Assembly: GCA_949710005.1 (NCBI GenBank)
Contig: OX453279.1
Span: forward strand, 14,407,256 to 14,471,255
Source of the DNA: Ricordea florida
Lineage: Eukaryota > Cnidaria > Anthozoa > Corallimorpharia > Ricordeidae
Direction of reading: 5' to 3'
DNA: 64,000 nucleotides
The notes below the pieces were generated by a model. It made no database searches, was not told the DNA's origin, and saw only the letters and a program-made list of their open reading frames with translations. The first letter of the stretch is position 1. Every line of letters begins with the position of its first letter. Below, one piece after another: positions 14,701-23,000 of this stretch. A program made the position numbers and the translations under genes.

Positions 14701-15659
14701 TGAATAAAAGATCTGAATTCAATTCAAGGAATAGAATTAGATTTAACTAACATCTGTCAACGGTTTTGTTTCTTTTCTTTTCACAAGTCTTATTACGTAA
14801 AGTTTTTATTCTATATATGTTAATCAAGGGCCCAATTAGGGATCACAAATTGTATCACAAATTAGTCCCTATTCATTAGGTTTTTATTAGATGTTAGTTT
14901 TTTAAATTTTTATTGTTTGTAATTTTCTTTTTTCTTTCCTTTCTCATATATAAGAGACCAATATTGTAAATAATTTTTTTATTCCAAGTATTTGTAATCT
15001 TTTTAATCTTACATACTGTACTGAAGAAGCCCGAATGGGCGAAACGTCTACAGTATTAAACCTCATGTGAGAAGTTCGCTGTTCCTCTTTCATTCCTACT
15101 AAATCCACCGAGTGTAAGCGTCGCGTATCCTTTGGGATCCTTCTCACTAGCGTCATCGTTGGCAAACCTTCTTTTCTACACAACTATATATATATATATA
15201 TATATAGTTGTTGCGGGAGAAAAAAACACACAAACAAACTACGGGTTTATCCCTACAAGCCTGTTTCGTGAAAAACAAGGAAAAGGACCAGGAATACAAT
15301 CAAGTTAGATTGGAAATTGAATTTGTTATCGATATCGTTTTAGCTATACGGGATTCAGAATTTAAGGAAAATTATGGCAACAGCACACAGACAGAATCAG
15401 AAGACGAACGACAAAACAGATTACCACATCGTCGTGAAAAAGTGCCAGGAAAGGGGAAACAGAAACCAACCGCAAAGAAATGAAACGTTACTGTCACGTA
15501 GTATTAATACTACAATGATAATGCAAGTAGGTATTTTTCGTAGTAAAACGATAGCCTTCCATTTTGAAGAAATTCCCAATACAGAGATTTGGTAGGCAGA
15601 ATTACACAATTTTTATAAATATAAAAGGGAAAAATATACGTACATGCATGTATAAAAAA

Positions 15660-15693
<34 letters not shown>

Positions 15694-18600
15694 AAGAAAA
15701 AAAATTACACTAATAAATATATTAATTCCGTAAAAATTATGTTAACCAAAATCTATAAAAACAGATTGCAGTTGTGATAGCAATTATTTATGATTATGTG
15801 ATCTGATGTCATTGCAACAGTGAAAATATATTGTTGATTTGTCTGTTGTAGCAGTTATGCTCAGCATTTTAAACAGAAAAGATACCAAACACTAAGTGAC
15901 TGGTTTTGCAATATTATCAGTGATCAATGCAGTTATGTGAAAATAAAGTAGATGTTCTTACTGACTTATGAGTAGTATTTCTCTTTGCTATATATCTTTT
16001 GCTACATGTACGTATTAAGTGATTAAAAGGTTTCGTTGGGACAGACAAATTCCATAGCCATTTCAAAATGGATTTTTACCGTTGAGTTCCAGGTATACCT
16101 GGGAATTACTCTCTTAGCCCCCACCCCTTTTCCCACAAATGAAAAGTTAGTTTAAATGAAAAGTTAGCTCTACCATGCCTACAAATTACGCATAACATCT
16201 TAATCTTTTTCCTTAATGCTGTTCAATTCATTTTTATGATGTCAAATACAAATATTTAATAACAACTACAATATACAGTTGACCTTTTACATTGGAAAGA
16301 CTCTATAAAGGAGAAACTAAAGTTTGTAATGCCAACATTTTTACGATCTTTCTTATATATTCATTGCAAGGGTGCTGTATGTAACAACAAGTCTTTAAAG
16401 TTTCCTAAAAGCCCTATGCTTTCAATCATGATTTTCCACACTAACTGTATGGACAAATGACTGCTCTAGCATGATTGCCACATGTCAGGAATTGGTCAGG
16501 GAAAAAAAGTTCTTCAAGGTCAGGGAAAAGTCAGGGAATTTCATTTCGAGTCAGGAAAAGTTGAAGTCTTTGAGAGATGTCAGGGAAAAGTGAAATTTAA
16601 GAGTTCTAATTTGTTTCCAACTCAGCAATGGTTTGGTGTAATCAAGAATGTGACATGAAATGTGTTGGATTCGTAGAATTAAATGACAAGCTGATTTTCG
16701 GTTTCCAAGAAAATCAATCCTTTTTCCATGACTTTTTTACCTTAAGAAACTATTAATCCGTATGCACTGTATGTGACTTTCTGAAAGCATATTAAATAAA
16801 TGGGTAGTGTTATGAGGAGAAGTTTCTGGAACCTATGAAGTATGCGAATGTTTGCGTGGTCACGCAATCTTCCTTCTAGAGAATTCTAGAACACACTAAC
16901 ATGATGTGAATAAGTGAAGTAACCTTTGAATAGCTATTGTCGTAATCTTTCGAATGTTCTAGAATTATCTGTGAATGTATTATAAGAAACGTTATCACAT
17001 AACTTTAGCAGTTACGCAAAGACGCTCGGCGTTAATCTAAAGTGGTCAAGAGTTATTTGGAAATCGAAATTGAAAAGAAATTGAAGTTACACAAGAAAGA
17101 CGTTCCCTACATTAGGCACCTGTTACAGCTGATGGGCTACGCCCAGATCCTCAGAAAGTAAAAGCAGTACTTGACATACCAAAGTGTGATGGAGTACACC
17201 CTGTGCTGCGTTTTCTTGGTCTTGCTAACTGCCTAGCAAAATTCGTACCTCATCTCTCTGTAATATAGCCTCTTCATCTACTTACTGACAAGTGTGCCGT
17301 CTGGTGCAGGCAACCACACCGTGAGGAAGCCGTTGAAGGTATCAAAAAGCTGGTAACAGTTCACCCTGTTTAACACGACTATGATGTGACAGAGGAGATC
17401 ACCATTCAACGTTTCGCCACCGACCTCCGATCCGCTGGCTTGCACTCCCAGATCCCAACGGTCGAATCTTCAACGTAACCGAGAAGAGTGAAATTGAAAA
17501 AGAGCTTGATACGCTCAATCAACAGAGTGCCTGAATGTCACACGGCGGACTGAGGTAAATCCAGCAACATGCAGTCCAGGATTTATCCCCACAAACCCTG
17601 AAGTCCAACATCTTGTAAGGCTGGCCAGACACTATAGAAGTGGTTCCAGTGGTCATTAGAGAGTAATGGGCATACCGTAATGAACGTACAACCCAAATTG
17701 GAGTTATTTTAAGGGCCGAAGAATCATCTTTCCAAAGGCATTGCGACCAGAGATGTTTCAATATATACACGCAAGCCATCTAGGAGCTGGAGTTTGCCTA
17801 TGGGAAGATAGAGATGTCTTATATAGGTCAAGCATCAGAAATAAAGTGGTTGGACAGCGTAGCGCGTGAAATGAGTAGGTCCTAAACCTAACATTACCCA
17901 GCTACCACCTGAATCTAATGCATAAGAAAAATAACGAGCGATTTAAGACAGTGTGTCTAGGGAGAGCTGAGTACCGAAACCTGTATGGTTCTAAGAATTG
18001 GCAAAGGTAATTGAAGGATGCAGATAACAGGTGAAGTACTGACACAGTTTTAATGGTAAATTACTTTAATTATGACTTACCATGAATAAACTGCTAAAGC
18101 TACTGATTTAGGGCGACCTCATTAGGCATAAGGTAAGTGGGCACATGAAAGTGCCAATCGGGCAGATCCTCTTCGTGAGCGGTAGTTTTTATTGTAATAA
18201 GTGACAAAGCGGGAAGGAATGGTGCGAACAAGCCTTTGTAGATATAGCTGCATGTCTGCTAGCTATCCGCTGTTTATAATCCGTCGTTTGTTTGTTTGTT
18301 TGTTTATTTGTTTTGCTTTGGTTTTTCTTTTTGTTTCATTTTGTAGACATAGGGGATGGACAGTTGGAAGTTGTGGGACTTGAAAACACTTTGTTCGTTG
18401 GCCAGATCATCGCTGGTGTAAGGGCGCATGCGCTACGATTGGCCCAGTGCTCTTCTATCACGATAAGGTAGAGATAGACTACCACGTTACTGTTGTTTAC
18501 TTGATATGACAAAGGTAGAAAGTAGAAAAGCTTATACCCATGTTTGATCCTTACTTTTGATTCGTTTTATTTCATCAAATTCTCAATTTTAGCCCGAAAA

Positions 18601-20034
18601 ATGTGGCACAATGCCGGGCAAAATGGTGATAATTTTCTCTTTATTCAGATCAAAGAGGCTTTTTCCTATGCAAATTGACGGCGAACCATGGTTGCAGCCT
18701 CCAGCAGAGGTCAGTAAGTGGCACAGTAAGCGAATCATGATTATGTTGTGTATGATTATTATCAGATAGTTTTAGTAAGCAAAATACAAATTACAATGTG
18801 AACAACACTGGATATGAAAAATACGTTTCAATTAGCGAGGAGCGACCTCTAGTCTTTCCATCAACCAGGTTGTTTTCCTATTGATCAACATAGTCGCGAA
18901 GCACGTTCTACTCAAGAAACGTTCGACGGGGCTTTTAGAAAATAATTATTAGAATCGATGAAATTAAAAGCTCGCCGAGAAACGTTCGTGGTGTACTTTT
19001 CCTAGGTGTCGTAAATTTTTTACACCTAGGTCGTTGCTTTATCTTCTGCTGACCACAAGTTGCGCCAGCTTGTTTGTAAGGTTGTCGCATAAATGAGACC
19101 ACTGTCCAGCATTTGCAAAATAATGAGATCGGAAAAATCTTAAGTAATGGGTTCCTAGGATTATATGCAGCACAATCTTTTTAAACTTTCATTCTTTACC
19201 TTTGTACCTGTAAAAAAGCGAATTGGAAGGTCGTAGATCTTCAGCAATGACATAAACCTGCTTTTTGAAAGGGTTAAAACAGGAAAATATCACTGCAGAA
19301 TTGTTTACAGTGTTTTCATGTATAACAATTCTTACATGTAGGCACTTAAAGGAAGTCACTCAGTGAGCAATTGCGACGTCAACACGGATCTACCTAGTGC
19401 TATAAGGGAATTCGCTTATTAGTTTTCAGGAAGGTACTCATTTGTGTGTAGAATATTATGTTAGTTTGCAGTGAGTCCGGGGACGTCAGAAGTAAGATAG
19501 AAAAGCCCCAGGTTCAATTCGCGCTTTTAACCGTGGCTAGATTTGAATTCCAACCAATCGTAGTTTCAGCTCCGTGTGCAGGCTTGTAAATAACCAACTT
19601 CCTCTAGTTAGGATATATAACAAGTTAAATTTAGATTGGTACGTTTAAGCGATAAATTATTTATCGTGGGTGTGTTTTTTTTTTCGCATAGCAAACCTAC
19701 AAACACTGGCAGTAAATGTGCGTCAGTGCCCGCTCGAGTAGCCAATCAGAACTCAGGATTCGCCTCATCTTGCCTGCCCGAGGAACCAGCCATACAATAA
19801 AGCTGTGTTTAATTTTCCTCCCTTAAGTTTTCGACCTATTTTTGTTCGACTACGGCCTTCCAATGGTGTTGAGAGTTGTAGTGCAGAATAGCACTAATGT
19901 TGGTTTGTTGGTTTCAGATTGTAATTACGCACAAGAACCAAGTGCCTATGCTTCAAGGTCCTCCGCCTGTAAAGAGTTCCTTCTTTTTTAAGAGAAGGCA
20001 GACGCGAGACCCTGAGCTGGAGAGTGAGATGTAA
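4110..20034 (+). CDS. Type I diacylglycerol kinase, 3' part of gene (8 exons)
   Basis: Phosphorylates diacylglycerol to phosphatidic acid in lipid signalling at membranes. Spliced exons are 4110-4179, 5252-5342, 6193-6257, 6499-6589, 8206-8374, 18347-18467, 18649-18709 and 19918-20034. All have GT/AG boundaries with matching phases, giving 785 nt: 261 codons including the stop, after two bases that finish a split codon. Visible signatures are the end of the catalytic domain ([10 protein letters not shown]), then the accessory domain: [110 protein letters not shown]. The C-terminal ITHKNQ-PML-GPPP and QDIGD features match the alpha/beta/gamma (type I) class, closest in my judgement to beta. 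EF hands, C1 domains and the GGDGT/GTGND motifs must lie left of the window. The 10 kb sixth intron of this region holds the retroelement nest. Confidence 0.93.
4852..4930 (-). repeat. tRNA-like SINE head
   Basis: On the minus strand a box A-like AGCTCAGTCGGGAGAGC is followed about 30 bp later by a box B-like GGGTTCGATTCCCAC. The ends do not pair into a 7 bp acceptor stem, so this looks like the tRNA-derived head of a SINE rather than a working tRNA gene. It lies in a kinase intron. Confidence 0.6.
5252..5342 (+). CDS. DGK exon: NNYFSIGV segment
   Basis: Acceptor TTTTTTGTTCAG and donor GTAAGG. It encodes WSVSFTRTN and [16 protein letters not shown]. Entering in phase 2 it restores the conserved DRW of the family, and it leaves in phase 0. 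Confidence 0.92.
5503..5800 (-). repeat. tRNA-derived SINE
   Basis: Read on the minus strand, 5800-5720 holds box A (TTGGCTCAGTTAGAAGAGC) and box B (GGTCGTGAGTCCAA). The body (5710-5510) runs through CTGCAAATGGTTAGAC and a GC-rich tail. I recognise this arrangement as a common cnidarian SINE. It is inserted in the kinase intron 5343-6192. Confidence 0.7.
6193..6257 (+). CDS. DGK exon: FHxxRExxPEKFxSR segment
   Basis: Acceptor CTCCATTCTAG and donor GTGAAA. It encodes [20 protein letters not shown] and then S plus a split arginine codon, the classic beginning of the accessory domain after SIGVDA. Confidence 0.93.
6303..6414. repeat. (TTA)n microsatellite
   Basis: About 110 bp of nearly pure ATT/TTA triplets with a few CGTTATT interruptions, in the intron 6258-6498. 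The long isoleucine frame through it is an artefact of the repeat. Confidence 0.97.
6499..6589 (+). CDS. DGK exon: KNKFxYFExGTSET segment
   Basis: Acceptor TTGCCTGGCAG and donor GTAAGA. It encodes [20 protein letters not shown] and [10 protein letters not shown]. Phases fit the exons on either side. Confidence 0.93.
6735..6932. mobile_element. MITE with ~20 bp terminal inverted repeats
   Basis: TTAGTATCACCCAACTAGT at the left end is matched in inverse by ACTAGTTGGGTAATACTAA at the right end, with one mismatch. The interior of ~160 bp has no coding potential. It lies in the intron 6590-8205. Confidence 0.65.
6936..7036. repeat. GC-rich foldback repeat
   Basis: GGGTCAATAG (6964-6973) and CTATTGACC (6997-7005) pair around a short centre. 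Outer arms GACCCTTCGCCC... and ...GGCCTGCTGGTC also pair loosely. It adjoins the 6735-6932 MITE; the two may be parts of one compound repeat. Confidence 0.55.
7040..8205. other. Kinase intron remainder, nothing recognised
   Basis: AT-rich intronic sequence with no ORF of note, no RNA gene and no clear repeat, up to the pyrimidine-rich acceptor before 8206. Confidence 0.6.
8206..8374 (+). CDS. DGK exon: [20 protein letters not shown] segment
   Basis: Acceptor CTTCTTCTTTTAG and donor GTACGT. It encodes [20 protein letters not shown], the [13 protein letters not shown] motif and a basic stretch ([15 protein letters not shown]), ending WALQ with a phase 1 donor. Confidence 0.95.
8638..8857. repeat. 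Long foldback (inverted) repeat
   Basis: The left arm from 8638 (AATATACCTTATTCGC..., CAGATCATGTGATGA, AGATTTGATCC, AAAAAGAGTGCA) is repeated in inverse order and orientation down to 8857, with a central unpaired segment of about 20 bp near 8740-8758. Arms are ~100 bp with scattered mismatches. It looks like a foldback or palindromic MITE without terminal coding genes. Confidence 0.85.
8858..10560. other. Large kinase intron, left part, nothing recognised
   Basis: No coding domain or RNA gene seen. Short frames at 9924-10203 overlap on both strands and have no recognisable content. Confidence 0.55.
10592..11110 (+). pseudogene. 5'-truncated Penelope-like element, GIY-YIG end plus 3' UTR
   Basis: Encodes a GIY-YIG endonuclease C-terminus ([56 protein letters not shown]) closely similar to residues 735-831 of the intact PLE at 12145-14646. 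Sequence upstream of about 10592 is unrelated, so the copy is 5'-truncated, as is usual for target-primed retroelements. The 3' part contains a degenerate hammerhead-like core. It differs enough from the intact copy to be an older insertion or a sister subfamily. Confidence 0.85.
11044..11080 (+). ncRNA. Degenerate hammerhead ribozyme motif of the truncated PLE
   Basis: TTGAAGAACCCCGAATGGGC followed by GAAAC matches the hammerhead core of the intact PLE except that the first core C is T. The expected GUC cleavage triplet and the stem I pairing are lost. Probably inactive. Confidence 0.5.
11252..11314. repeat. (TA)n / (TATATC)n microsatellite
   Basis: About 60 bp of ATATAT with TATC variants, starting after a CACACACA tract. 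Short open frames across it are artefacts. Confidence 0.95.
11368..11431. repeat. Left copy of a 64 bp direct repeat flanking the PLE
   Basis: The stretch starting GTTGTTGCGGGAGAAAAA and ending CTGTTTCGTG is repeated without change in the same orientation at 15206-15269, on the far side of the intact PLE. It ends in the left arm of a palindrome (11413-11462). Confidence 0.9.
11413..11462. repeat. Perfect 19 bp palindrome with hammerhead-like half
   Basis: CTACAAGCCTGTTTCGTGG and its reverse complement flank a 12 nt loop. The right half reads GGACGAGTGGGCAACCACGA and AACAGGC, which resembles a hammerhead core (CUGANGA, stem II GUGG/CCAC, GAAA) with the first two core bases changed. This may be the end of a second PLE family. 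Confidence 0.55.
11570..11596 (+). ncRNA. Hammerhead ribozyme-like core
   Basis: CTGATGA, then a stem II GGTC-TAA-GACC, then GAAAC and a GTT triplet match the hammerhead consensus order C-U-G-A-N-G-A / stem II / G-A-A-A / N-U-H. I see no good stem I pairing between the preceding TTGTAA and following TTTCTA. Probably a decayed ribozyme from another PLE copy. Confidence 0.45.
11759..11795. repeat. (TA)n microsatellite at PLE edge
   Basis: An ATATAT run directly abutting the left end of the intact PLE. TA runs also lie near its right end at 15184-15206. Confidence 0.95.
11839..11882 (-). ncRNA. Hammerhead ribozyme (minimal stem III), PLE 3' copy
   Basis: On the minus strand: stem I strand ATACTGTA, core CTGAAGA, stem II AGCCC-GAAT-GGGC, core GAAA, then C-G-U-C with cleavage expected after GUC, and the other stem I strand TACAGTAT. 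Stem III is reduced to the self-complementary ACGU. PLE-borne hammerheads of this minimal type I form are established in the literature. Confidence 0.85.
12145..14646 (-). CDS. Penelope-like reverse transcriptase with GIY-YIG endonuclease
   Basis: The replication protein of a PLE: reverse transcription primed at a nicked target. The 833 aa frame is uninterrupted. An N-terminal basic region (1-70) is followed by the RT domain (~290-520) with [12 protein letters not shown] (298-309), motif [12 protein letters not shown] (365-375), motif [19 protein letters not shown] (427-444) and catalytic YRDD (463-466). A CxxC-x3-CxxC zinc knuckle (681-691, [11 protein letters not shown]) links to a C-terminal GIY-YIG domain: VIYLITC (724-730), QYVGST (735-740), CEVAIHFN (762-769), TREAYW (801-806). 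This is the EN+ PLE layout (Neptune or Penelope type). The start is the only ATG before the inverted 3' copy begins 41 nt upstream. No introns or frameshifts, so it could still encode an active enzyme. Confidence 0.95.
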   Translation of the reverse strand: MASSCWKQVKNTIASLNRELNIRHRNKIKRVIPLLTETPLERITHTRKTTRRFSKKVRKARKERFLNTLRQYRLNAISNQEQFYPINLSSQELDADQKSLLSKGPSFCPIPRDVNRVKLLEDWEKFENRLRAAVFFHNDQSVDDSSVDNSLPLFPAIKKTSRWKVPVSRFPELELFLDSVKKDLFNPNNIRSIPDNLSPGERQALSTLRDFEGLTIKIQDKGSKFVVIDTEVYDAKMKEQLENQLHYKKLDSDPSTGVVNVISQWGRKWLERGQISKEIAQWVTNKNAKPGKAFGTIKTHKDGNPLRLITSCCETAIENLSAFTEFYLKPLAQDLPSFVKDTTHLLQKIQDLNKTGPFPKESLLVSWDVVAMFPNIDNHLGINAITEALNSRTTNFPSTDCIVEAVKICLQHNNSQFKGENFLQIHGTAMGPKNACSYADLAMGVIDKKARSGTIKPNLWWRYRDDIFDLWTQGHSKLIEFTEFINSLYPTIKFTLVHSPISLNVLDLTLNLVDGFIQTDIYSKPTDNHIYLLRSSAHPAHCSKAIPLSVATRVKRNCSTPESFDKRSNEYESYLINRGYNPIQVKQQVEKVKSIPREDLLAPANRESKKIFPLVLDYNPILPSIGKILNSHKHLIYDSPSLSKIFPRGSIIPSYRRSKNIKEILARPRRMEDNDSDKHGCFKCKGKCDLCRNFLVESDHFTSASSKRSYQITQHLHCKSKNVIYLITCTKCSVQYVGSTSNEFKVRFRNHKSAMNTNKNTCEVAIHFNKTLHVLCDFNFTIIEQISNPRDNNSLDERLLTREAYWSAQLCTLQPYGLNKRSEFNSRNRIRFN
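14688..15103 (+). repeat. Inverted 3'-end copy of the PLE (pseudo-terminal repeat)
   Basis: Near-perfect reverse complement of 11796-12205. It starts with the last ~20 codons of the PLE ORF, then the stop and 3' UTR with the hammerhead, on the plus strand. It lies head-to-head with the intact ORF, 41 nt from its ATG, so it also occupies the element's 5' UTR/promoter position. Confidence 0.9.
15013..15056 (+). ncRNA. Hammerhead ribozyme (minimal stem III), inverted PLE copy
   Basis: Stem I ATACTGTA/TACAGTAT, core CTGAAGA (15021-15027), stem II around loop GAAT (15033-15036), GAAA (15041-15044) and GUC (15046-15048) with predicted cleavage after 15048. Identical to the motif at 11839-11882 in the other orientation. 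Confidence 0.85.
15206..15269. repeat. Right copy of the 64 bp direct repeat; (TA)n precedes it
   Basis: Matches 11368-11431 over its whole length in direct orientation. Preceded by a TATATA run at 15184-15206. After 15269 it breaks into different sequence, so the palindrome seen on the left is not completed here. Confidence 0.9.
15270..16475. repeat. Dispersed repeat, related to 46370-46830
   Basis: 15275-15355 resembles 46525-46615 (GGAAAAGGAC, GAAATTGAAT, CGTTTTAGCTATAC). 16215-16470 resembles 46640-46820 (TTTTATGATGTCAAATAC, GTTGACCTTTTACA, ACTAAAGTTTGTAAT, CCCTATGCTTTCAATCA, GATTTTCCACAC). The left flank at 11455-11505 matches 46370-46425, so the retroelement nest interrupts a copy of this repeat. 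A TA run lies at 15659-15691. No confident coding function. Confidence 0.6.
16480..16600. repeat. Degenerate GTCAGGGAAAA array
   Basis: Five or six irregularly spaced copies of GTCAGG(G)AAAA within 120 bp, with diverged spacers. I know of similar runs in other animal genomes, but no function is visible here. Confidence 0.6.
17100..17840 (+). pseudogene. Ty3/gypsy pol remnant (RT/RNase H to integrase)
   Basis: 17130-17390 reads as the end of a gypsy reverse transcriptase/connection region ([40 protein letters not shown]) with internal stops. 17640-17810 reads in broken frames as the region before and in the integrase zinc-binding domain ([20 protein letters not shown]). The protease, most of RT and the catalytic integrase core are missing, and no LTRs are seen. 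An old intronic fossil. Confidence 0.75.
18347..18467 (+). CDS. DGK exon: LEVVGLEN / RLAQCSS segment
   Basis: Acceptor CATTTTGTAG and donor GTAGAG. It encodes [20 protein letters not shown] and [15 protein letters not shown]. Joined to the 8206-8374 exon in phase 1 it restores the family's QDIGD. Confidence 0.95.
18649..18709 (+). CDS. DGK exon: MQIDGEPW segment
   Basis: Acceptor TTTATTCAG and donor GTCAGT. It encodes [28 protein letters not shown] is a hallmark of diacylglycerol kinases. Confidence 0.95.
19918..20034 (+). CDS. DGK terminal exon
   Basis: Acceptor TTGGTTTCAG, then 38 codons and TAA. It encodes [20 protein letters not shown] followed by a basic/acidic tail ending ELESEM. The ITHKNQ-PML-GPPP block is the normal C-terminal end of type I DGKs. 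No clear AATAAA is seen immediately downstream. Confidence 0.93.
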   Translation: MVITHKNQVPMLQGPPPVKSSFFFKRRQTRDPELESEM

Positions 20035-23000
20035 CATCAACCTGTTCTTTCCTTATTTATTGAATTTCAAAACGAGGGAACGATATAACACTTACTTGTG
20101 TTTTACTCAATTGATGCTCTACTTAAGTAAATATACAGCAGGTAGAAAACTAACATCCAGCCATTTGAATAATTTTAATATTAGGTAGTTATGTTGGAAA
20201 CAAGACAAGGGATTTTGTAACTGTATGTATCAGATAGTTATTTCCTGCTGACCTTCGTTTGTCAGAGTTTTACAGAGATTCCCTAATCAGTGTCTTCAAT
20301 ACTTACGTCCCCGTGTAGTTTGTGATTTTGTAAACCGGGCTGCAATGAAATACGTTATTTCTTTCAATATTATGGGGTACACAAGAATATTAACCATGAA
20401 CAACAACAGCTAGTTGGCAAATTAAGTTGACCCATTTTCTGTCAAGTATTGAATGGAAAAACTGTTATTATTTAAGTGTCCTCGTTGGCACTTTTTCAAG
20501 CTAGTTTAATTACCATTTCGAGTCTTCCGGTCAAGTTCCAAATATTTAAAGATGCACATTTGAAAATGGTTTTGAAAAAAAAAAATCCACACATCCAAAA
20601 ACATGATCGTGGTATTTTGGAATAGATCATTTTGGAGTGCTGTTGAGAGTTAGCGGAACCGCTTTAAGAAATCATCGTTTGGTGTTTTGATACTACTCCA
20701 AGCATCGTATCACGTCCAAAGCTAGGATCATTAAAATTCTAACATTTTAAAAGCCGATTCGACACTAGTTTATCAAGTTGGAAAGAAGTCAGAAATGTCT
20801 TGAATGATACCCAATCGCAAAATTATTTTGTTTTTTTGGAAATTTAGCGAATTATACACCTTGTTTTAACATTTTCGTTCTGTGCTGTGCTTTCAAAATT
20901 GAGCGCCCTGGACTGTTGTAGGGTCCCGGATGTGATGCGGCATTTTGGGAGATGGCATTTTGCTTATTTCAACCCATGAAAGTCAATACCGTTGTTGTTG
21001 GCACGTTTTCGCTCGAGAAGAAATTACCTTTGAAAGAGAGCAAAAGCGTAGTACGTTTTGGGTTCGCCTTTCTGTTCTGGCAAGCACAGCTGATGAATGG
21101 AAAGTGGTGAATAAATAACGGTAAGAAAATTGAAAGTGAAGAAGGAAGAATTGACAAATACATTTTTTCAAAAGATCAGAAAACGTATTTAGCAGGGATA
21201 ACAAGAATATTACGCGTTAGCCTCAATTTTCTCTTCTCCCTAGTTTTCTGTGTTGTGAAAAACCCAGTCTTTGATTAATTCTTCGGTCTAACGTACCACT
21301 CGGCTAATTCCCGTTCTGAAGAAAATCCTGAGTACTCCGGCTAACGTGTTATGATTACCCTTTAAAAATCCAGCACCGCTGTTATAGACGGACATTTGTC
21401 ATGATAATTTCATTTTGGTAGTGATATAGAACGTTCACTTTACATTTGGAAAATAGCTAGTAAGTTCAATGCAATAATCATTTCTCTTGCGTCATTTTGA
21501 GGGAAACGTTCTTCAGCAGCACCAAATACTCAAGGCACCAACGAATTGTGTTTTATTCTTCATTTTCTCCTTTTCAAGGCTCTGGTAATTTAGTTACAAC
21601 TTAAAAGAATGCTGTACTGATGGATGTAATTTCCTGTTGAATGGTGTTAGGATCTGAACTTTACATTGTGATGCTCTTGAGCAGCAGTAATGCAGTGTCG
21701 GATTGTCACCTTTTTATGGCAGAGACAGTAGCTAGCAGTGTGTTTGGCTTGAATGTGTAACTCAAGATAAACGTGTTCACATTTACATGAATGAAAAGGT
21801 AGCTTGCTGATCAATTGATCATGAACTAAGGAAATTGAGTGGTTTGTCATCAAATGATAAATTTATGACAACCATGATTGCAGGCAGAATTATGAAAAAC
21901 GCAATTTCAACTCTAACAATACTAATCAACCATAAAAAACCATAGCCATTGCAATTTCCATCCCTTTGGATAGAGCGCGAGCTCCTATCGATATAGTATT
22001 TGTTCGTATTTATGATTGTTGTCATCAGTGGTCTCATTGGTGGATTAGGTTTTCGCAGCAGTTAAAATGATTGGCCGATAAAAGTGGACTGGTTGAGTAA
22101 ATTGTCGATCGTTTGTAGCTTAGTTAATATAGATTGCAGCAGGTTTTGCACCAGTTGGATTGAAGGGAATTGCTAATGTAGTGACTACTAAGATACACAA
22201 ATGAGTATCCATTGTATATGGTTAGATCAGCTTACATTTTGCCCATCCTAGGCAATTTGATAGTCGAAGAAGTGCCATCGTCTTGTTAGAGGCTCTGTAC
22301 TTAATAGAATAATAGTAAGAGAATTTTGATTTTTTTTGTTGCTATTTTCCTTCCGTCAAGCCAGCTTTCTGTAAGAACTTCTTCGTTGTAGTAACAGGGA
22401 AAATTTTAGATGATGATTAATTCCAACCAGACCCCCCGCAAGTTTTCTCGTTTCGTTGTACTGCACAGGTCGGATCTTACCAGCCGGTGATAATAACATT
22501 TGTTTGACTTGAGTAGCGAGCAGCTCGTTACTTGGGTGACCATGCTCTATAGTGACTTAAAATTTGTTGCCCAAGTAACCGAAAAACGAACTGTCGCTTA
22601 GCAATATCGATAGAAATTCTCTCTACTTGCAATCTCTTCCACAAAATCCCGTCTTAATCCCCTGACAAACTTGTGTTAAAAAAAAACCCTTAAGCGGTCT
22701 CCAACACTTTCAGGAGTTATGTTTTGGACGTTTCTTTTGTCTTTGGGTACGCGAAAAGCAATCCATTAGCCTCTGGAGTTTCAGTAAAGGTCTTTCTGGC
22801 CCTCAAAGCTTTCGCAGAAGAACATATTCTTAGCAAGGTGACAATTCATATAGTGTTTGTACATGGTAGGCATTATAACCCGTGATTTAACGTCTCCCTT
22901 TATAACTTGCACCCGTCGTCAGTGCTGTTTTTTTTCTGTTGATATTCTAAAACGGCATTTCCTTTATTATTTGTTGATTGTTTTATACTTTCTTCTCGGT

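Larger units (their letters stand above)
11796..15103 (-). mobile_element. Penelope-like retroelement, apparently full length
   Basis: A minus-strand 833-codon ORF (12145-14646) is bounded by inverted copies of its own 3' end. The 3' region at 11796-12205 is repeated in inverse as 14688-15103, including the last ~20 codons ([16 protein letters not shown]). The two copies are nearly identical, so the insertion is probably young. Inverted terminal arrangements of this sort are known for Penelope elements. Both arms carry a hammerhead motif. The element sits in a kinase intron in antisense orientation. Confidence 0.9.

Noticed and set aside
16480..16600. CRISPR-like array
   Set aside because: Units are short, irregular and degenerate, and the DNA is eukaryotic.
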